Positions 5,273 to 8,210 of a stretch of DNA of 8,210 nt are shown in pieces. Under the pieces are notes generated by a model. It worked only from the letters and a program-made list of their open reading frames with translations. It had not been told where the DNA came from and ran no database searches. The stretch comes from Planctomycetota bacterium (GTDB lineage: Bacteria > Planctomycetota > UBA8108 > UBA1146). Location of the stretch: assembly GCA_002691835.1 (NCBI GenBank), contig NZJA01000128.1, forward strand, positions 25,716 to 33,925, written 5' to 3'. The translations under genes were made by a program, and so were the position numbers. Every line of letters begins with the position of its first letter. Positions within the stretch are counted from its first letter, which is position 1.

Positions 5273-6886
5273 ATGAGTTCCTCCAGGGGAAGATCCTCCA
5301 AAAAGAGCTGGCAGAGGCTCTCTTTCGGCAAGCGGCAGACCCGATCCGGGCAACTGTCCTCCGAGGAGGCCCAGTACCGTCGTTGGCTACAGATCATGCT
5401 GCTTTCCTTTCAAATATTACTGATCACCTTTCTCATTGGCTGGACAGCACCGGGGCAGGATCTTCTGACCGACCCGAGTGTCGGCAGGTGGGTCGAATTG
5501 CTGGCGGTGGTACTCCTGATTCACGTGGGTGCCCTGCTGCTTAGCAGAACTCTGAATACCGGAAAGACTTGGCCGCTGGGGCGTTCCTTCATGCTGCTTT
5601 CAGGATTCCTCATCGCAAACTGGATCATTCTTCAAGATCCAGGAGTCTCGGTGATGCTTCTGCCGATTCCTCTCTTGGGTATGATTCTGGGATTTCTTCT
5701 CAGACCATCTCAGGCGATTTTGATTTCCGGTGCGGCAGTGGTTTTCACCGTCCTGATGGTTCTTGAGCGGCAGCCGCAGATCGATGCGGTGGCGATGGGG
5801 TTGGCTCAGTTCCTCGGAATTCTGGTCGCTGTTCAAGGAGTTCAAAAGGTTCGTACGCGAACTCGAATTCTGACGGTCGGATTTCTGGCAGGACTTACTC
5901 AAGCCTTGGGTAATTTGCTCCTTGAGCCTCTGGCCTTTCGAGAGCTTGATCCGACTGCATTTTCCATGACGATTCCGTTACAGGATGCGATGTGGAGTCT
6001 TGTCGGAGGAGTTTCCGCAGGAGTCCTGATCACGAGCGCATTGCCCTTCATGGAGCGCTGGTTTGATGTGCTGACGGAAATCCGCCTGGTCGAATTGGCG
6101 GACACCCACAGACCTCTTTTAAACGAGTTTTCGTTGCTTGCCCCCGGTTCCTTCCAGCATTCTCTCATGGTGGGGCAGCTGGCAGAGGAAGCCGCCAACA
6201 CCATCGGTGCAGATGGTCTGCTGTGTCGAGTTGGAGCGCTCTATCACGACATTGGTAAAATGTACAAGCCCGGCTATTTTGTTGAAAATATGCAAGGGGG
6301 CGAGAATGTACATGATCGACTGACTCCGGAAATGTCTCGCTTGGTAGTGATCGCCCACGTCAAGGACGGAAAGACCATCGCCGAGGAAGAACGGTTACCG
6401 AGACCCATCATCGATATGATTCCAATGCACCATGGAACCTCCGTCGTCGAGTTCTTTTTTCATAAGAAAGCTCAGCAAATCGATGAAGAGGAAGCGGATC
6501 GTGCCCGTGAAGCATTCAGGTATCCGGGACCGAAGCCCACATTCAGAGAAGCTGGCATCCTAATGTTGGCAGATGGGGTAGAGGCTTCTTCTCGAACCCT
6601 CTCTGATCCGACTCCTGCAAGAGTTCGACAACATGTCCGCAATATTGTTCATGCTCGTACGAGCGATGGGCAGCTGGATGAATGCGAACTGACGATGAGT
6701 GATCTTCATGGTATCGAAGATGCATTTGTTCGAGTGCTATCAGCGATTCACCATGGCCGAGTCAAATATCCCGGAGATGCGGATGCCAGCCCGGATGCCG
6801 CGGCTAAAGCCAGCTCCGGCTCCGCCGCCGATGATTCTGGAGAAGGGAACTCTACCGGAGCTCCCGTAACGGCTCGCCGTCGATGA
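5273..6886 (+). CDS. pgpH: PgpH/YqfF-type membrane HD-domain phosphodiesterase without the extracellular domain
   Basis: Membrane protein of the 7TMR-HD family, whose studied members (PgpH) hydrolyse cyclic di-AMP to pApA; that activity is inferred here. The order is a basic cytoplasmic N-terminus (1-38), a first membrane helix (about 39-57), seven more hydrophobic helices (about 73-91, 104-121, 126-144, 148-165, 173-190, 198-217, 239-258), then a cytoplasmic HD domain. Metal-site motifs are FQHSLM (His296), LYHDIGKM (His325, Asp326), IAHVKDG (His362), MHHGTS (386-387) and MLADGVEA (Asp434). Family-specific GGENVHDRLTPEMS, FRYPGPKP and SDGQLDECELT are also present. At 537 residues it is shorter than the roughly 710 of Firmicutes members, because helices 1 and 2 are joined by only about 15 residues where the family usually has an external domain of some 250. 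The last 36 residues are an Ala/Ser/Asp/Gly-rich, likely disordered tail. The stop overlaps the ybeY start by 4 nt. Confidence 0.9.
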   Translation: MSSSRGRSSKKSWQRLSFGKRQTRSGQLSSEEAQYRRWLQIMLLSFQILLITFLIGWTAPGQDLLTDPSVGRWVELLAVVLLIHVGALLLSRTLNTGKTWPLGRSFMLLSGFLIANWIILQDPGVSVMLLPIPLLGMILGFLLRPSQAILISGAAVVFTVLMVLERQPQIDAVAMGLAQFLGILVAVQGVQKVRTRTRILTVGFLAGLTQALGNLLLEPLAFRELDPTAFSMTIPLQDAMWSLVGGVSAGVLITSALPFMERWFDVLTEIRLVELADTHRPLLNEFSLLAPGSFQHSLMVGQLAEEAANTIGADGLLCRVGALYHDIGKMYKPGYFVENMQGGENVHDRLTPEMSRLVVIAHVKDGKTIAEEERLPRPIIDMIPMHHGTSVVEFFFHKKAQQIDEEEADRAREAFRYPGPKPTFREAGILMLADGVEASSRTLSDPTPARVRQHVRNIVHARTSDGQLDECELTMSDLHGIEDAFVRVLSAIHHGRVKYPGDADASPDAAAKASSGSAADDSGEGNSTGAPVTARRR

Positions 6887-7350
6887 GTCAGGTCGATCCC
6901 CCGGAGGAAATTCGGGTTCACGTTGAAAATTTACAGAATGCGCTTCCTGTCGATCAGGATCGAGTCATTCGCCTCGTCCGGTTCGTTTTAGAAAAAGAGC
7001 AGCGTTTCGGAGAAATCAGCGTTTGCTTTGTCGACGATGAAGCCATCGCTCGTCTGCATGGGGAGTATCTCGGTGACCCCACACCAACCGACGTCATCAC
7101 ATTCCCGCTCAGCGAAGAAGATTCTCGGCCCCTGGACGGAGAAATCGTGATTTCGTCCGGAGCTGCCATTCGACAGGCTCAAGAGCACCTCTCTACTCCC
7201 CTCACAGAACTCCATTTGTACGTGGTCCACGGTCTGTTGCATTTGACGGGGTTTGACGACCTGACGGAGGCCGATGCCCAGAAAATGGAAGCGGCTCAAG
7301 AGGCCTATTTGGGGGCATGGATTGCCCTTTACGGCCCCTTCACCGATTGA
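6883..7350 (+). CDS. ybeY: YbeY endoribonuclease / rRNA maturation factor
   Basis: Small metal-dependent protein (UPF0054) needed for 16S rRNA 3'-end maturation and 70S ribosome quality control in the bacteria studied. The 155 residues match the family. Conserved segments are ISVCFVDDEAIARLHGEYLGD (45-65), PTDVITFPL (68-76), GEIVIS (86-91) with AAIRQAQEH (94-102), and the metal motif HGLLHLTGFDD (116-126). The family consensus HGxLHLxGYDH has three zinc-binding histidines. Here His116 and His120 are kept, but the third position, 126, is Asp. Asp can bind metal, so activity is plausible. The ATG overlaps the pgpH stop as ATGA and has no clear ribosome-binding site of its own, so translation is probably coupled to pgpH. 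phoH, HD phosphodiesterase and ybeY in this order is a widespread arrangement, which supports all three calls. Confidence 0.94.
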   Translation: MSQVDPPEEIRVHVENLQNALPVDQDRVIRLVRFVLEKEQRFGEISVCFVDDEAIARLHGEYLGDPTPTDVITFPLSEEDSRPLDGEIVISSGAAIRQAQEHLSTPLTELHLYVVHGLLHLTGFDDLTEADAQKMEAAQEAYLGAWIALYGPFTD

Positions 7351-7375
7351 CAAGTCACCTCCAGTGAATTAGACC
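7347..7375 (+). promoter_or_regulatory. Weak candidate promoter at the end of ybeY
   Basis: TTGACA (7347-7352) is a perfect -35 hexamer overlapping the ybeY stop codon. At 17 bp spacing the -10 would be TAGACC (7370-7375), which matches TATAAT at only three of six positions and lacks the final T. The call rests on the -35 alone. It is a candidate for transcription of the downstream lipoprotein gene with a leader of about 160 nt. Confidence 0.2.
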
Positions 7376-7464
7376 ATGTTATGCATCAAAGGGGGGGGAT
7401 CGTCGAATTCCCGTAATGGATTTCGAGTCTGACCTGCCAGCGTTCCGCCGGTGCGTTGGGGGTC

Positions 7465-7519
7465 GAATCACCTTCTCCACCAAGATGCCGAGTTGATCCG
7501 AGAAGCAGATTCATTTTTT
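7465..7519 (+). terminator. Terminator-like hairpin with T6 run ahead of the lipoprotein gene
   Basis: GAATC (7465-7469) pairs with GATTC (7508-7512), and CTTCTC (7472-7477) pairs with GAGAAG (7500-7505), giving 11 base pairs around a 2x2 internal loop (AC/CA) with a 22-nt apical loop. One base later comes a T6 run (7514-7519). The layout is that of an intrinsic terminator, although the stem is AT-rich and the loop large, so strength is doubtful. It would end the pgpH-ybeY transcript, or, if the downstream promoter lies before it, act as an attenuator. No other clear terminator was found after ybeY. Confidence 0.35.
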
Positions 7520-7543
7520 AACTCATTGAATCGAGAGATGACC

Positions 7544-8210
7544 GTGAACAAATTCCAATCCCTTCTTCAGGTATTGCTGGCGATCACTGTCGCCACCCTC
7601 GTTGGTTGTAACAACGATCGAGTGTTGCCACCGCCAACCGAGGCCGAGTTCTCGACCGGGGCCTTCTCGGTGCCGTTCCCCTCGGATGTCTTCATGACCT
7701 ATGGTGCGCTCAATGAGTTCGCCTTGATCAGCGGTGGAGCACCGGGAGCGAGCTTCACCAACACGCCGATCATCCCCAGTGCCGATGATGCCAGCGATAC
7801 CGGTGATCCTGTTGTCGGGCAGGGGTTTCTCGACGGATTCTCGGTGACCAGTCCCATGCAGCTCGATTTCACTCACAATCTCGATCCGTCCTCCGTTGTG
7901 GGAGGACAGTCGGTGCGGGTCTTTGAAATCGCGATTTCACCGCCGAGTGCTTCGGTGGCGAATCCGGCGATCGGGGCACCCATCGCCATGCCTGCACAGA
8001 TCATTCGTGAGTTGCAGGCCGATTCCGATTACACCGTGACGATGGCCCGCAGTGTGGGTTACCAGATGGTGGTGCGTCCGCGGGTGCCGTGGCCAGCCTC
8101 TGACAACACCAGTCTCGGCGGAGCCAGCCGGGGAATCATGGTCGTCGTCACCAATGACGTCCTCGATTTCCGCGGTAATCCGGTGATTCGATCCGACCAA
8201 TACGATCGTA
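7544..8210 (+). CDS. Secreted lipoprotein, N-terminal part, resembling virulence-factor lipase N-terminal domains; 3' end beyond window
   Basis: Open to the window edge (222 codons seen). Residues 1-22 form a lipoprotein signal: a short n-region with one Lys, the hydrophobic stretch LLQVLLAITVATLV, and the lipobox LVGC with Cys22 as the lipidation site. The following Asn-Asn would not block outer-membrane sorting by the E. coli rule. The mature part is Pro/Ser/Asp/Thr-rich and beta-like: VPFPSDVF (43-50), GFLDGFSVTSPMQLDF (94-109), LDPSSVVGGQSVRVFEI (113-129), then VVVTNDVLDFRGNPV (200-214). This resembles the N-terminal domain of large secreted bacterial lipases (VolA-type) and SbsA-type Ig-like repeats; this is pattern recognition, not a database match, and no lipase active site lies within the window. 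GTG at 7544 is preferred because GAGAG (7533-7537) stands 6 nt upstream; the in-frame ATG at 7538 directly abuts that site and is the alternative. By hand count about 69% of the first 94 third codon positions are G or C, against about 45% in the first 40 codons of phoH. Confidence 0.72.
   Translation, partial: MNKFQSLLQVLLAITVATLVGCNNDRVLPPPTEAEFSTGAFSVPFPSDVFMTYGALNEFALISGGAPGASFTNTPIIPSADDASDTGDPVVGQGFLDGFSVTSPMQLDFTHNLDPSSVVGGQSVRVFEIAISPPSASVANPAIGAPIAMPAQIIRELQADSDYTVTMARSVGYQMVVRPRVPWPASDNTSLGGASRGIMVVVTNDVLDFRGNPVIRSDQYDR

Noticed and set aside
5185..5544. 119-codon open frame on the plus strand, overlapping the start of pgpH
   Set aside because: It overlaps the pgpH membrane segment in another frame, is Arg/Gly/Pro-rich, and shows no similarity to the missing 7TMR-HDED domain, so it does not rescue a frameshifted sensor.
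7437..7459. Short hairpin CCAGCG...CGTTGG in the ybeY-lipoprotein gap
   Set aside because: It has a six-pair stem with a G-U wobble, an 11-nt loop and no T run; too weak to call.
7523..7876. 117-codon open frame on the minus strand
   Set aside because: It is antisense to the lipoprotein gene, whose signal peptide and lipobox are clear; the opposite frame is Gly/Arg/His-rich without motifs.
1..8210. tRNA or rRNA genes, CRISPR arrays, insertion sequences, phage or attachment sites
   Set aside because: No repeat-spacer pattern, cloverleaf, transposase, integrase or terminal repeats were visible on either strand; the window is nearly filled by the listed genes.

Overview
The window is a dense, one-direction (+ strand) stretch of bacterial housekeeping genes, followed at the right edge by the start of an accessory secreted-protein gene. 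Base composition is moderate. Start codons are mixed, with TTG used where a good ribosome-binding site supports it. The lipoprotein at the right end, if exported to an outer membrane, suggests a Gram-negative-type (diderm) organism. The gene order, the PGLGG-type CdsA signature and the GFDD-type YbeY motif would fit Planctomycetota or a related deep lineage. That placement is a weak inference, and no single gene here settles it.

Layout. Positions 1-5076 hold five tightly packed genes: serS (5' end cut by the window edge), purA, uppS, cdsA and phoH. Gaps are at most 15 nt, and purA/uppS and uppS/cdsA overlap by 4 nt, so this reads as one transcription unit. A 196-nt non-coding gap (5077-5272) follows. 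It contains a perfect 14-bp palindrome, a plausible sigma70-type promoter and a tight hairpin at the predicted transcript start. A second coupled pair comes next: a PgpH/YqfF-type membrane HD-domain phosphodiesterase (5273-6886) and ybeY (6883-7350), overlapping by 4 nt. A 193-nt gap (7351-7543) carries a G8 tract and a terminator-like hairpin with a T6 run. The last gene (7544 to the edge) encodes the N-terminal part of a lipoprotein that resembles the front end of large secreted lipase-type proteins. Its third codon positions are clearly richer in GC than those of the operon.

How the genes relate. SerS charges tRNA-Ser and YbeY matures and checks ribosomal RNA, so both serve translation. 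PurA makes the AMP precursor. UppS and CdsA make undecaprenyl diphosphate and CDP-diacylglycerol, the lipid precursors for cell wall and phospholipid synthesis. PhoH is an ATPase linked to RNA metabolism that often neighbours ybeY. PgpH-type enzymes hydrolyse cyclic di-AMP. This is a growth-linked cluster joining translation, nucleotide and envelope-lipid functions. I see no phage, transposon, CRISPR array, tRNA or rRNA gene, and no evidence of a wholly new system. The points most worth a second look are the PgpH protein without its external sensor domain, the Asp in place of the third YbeY metal-binding His, the altered CdsA signature, and the leader and gene at the right end.
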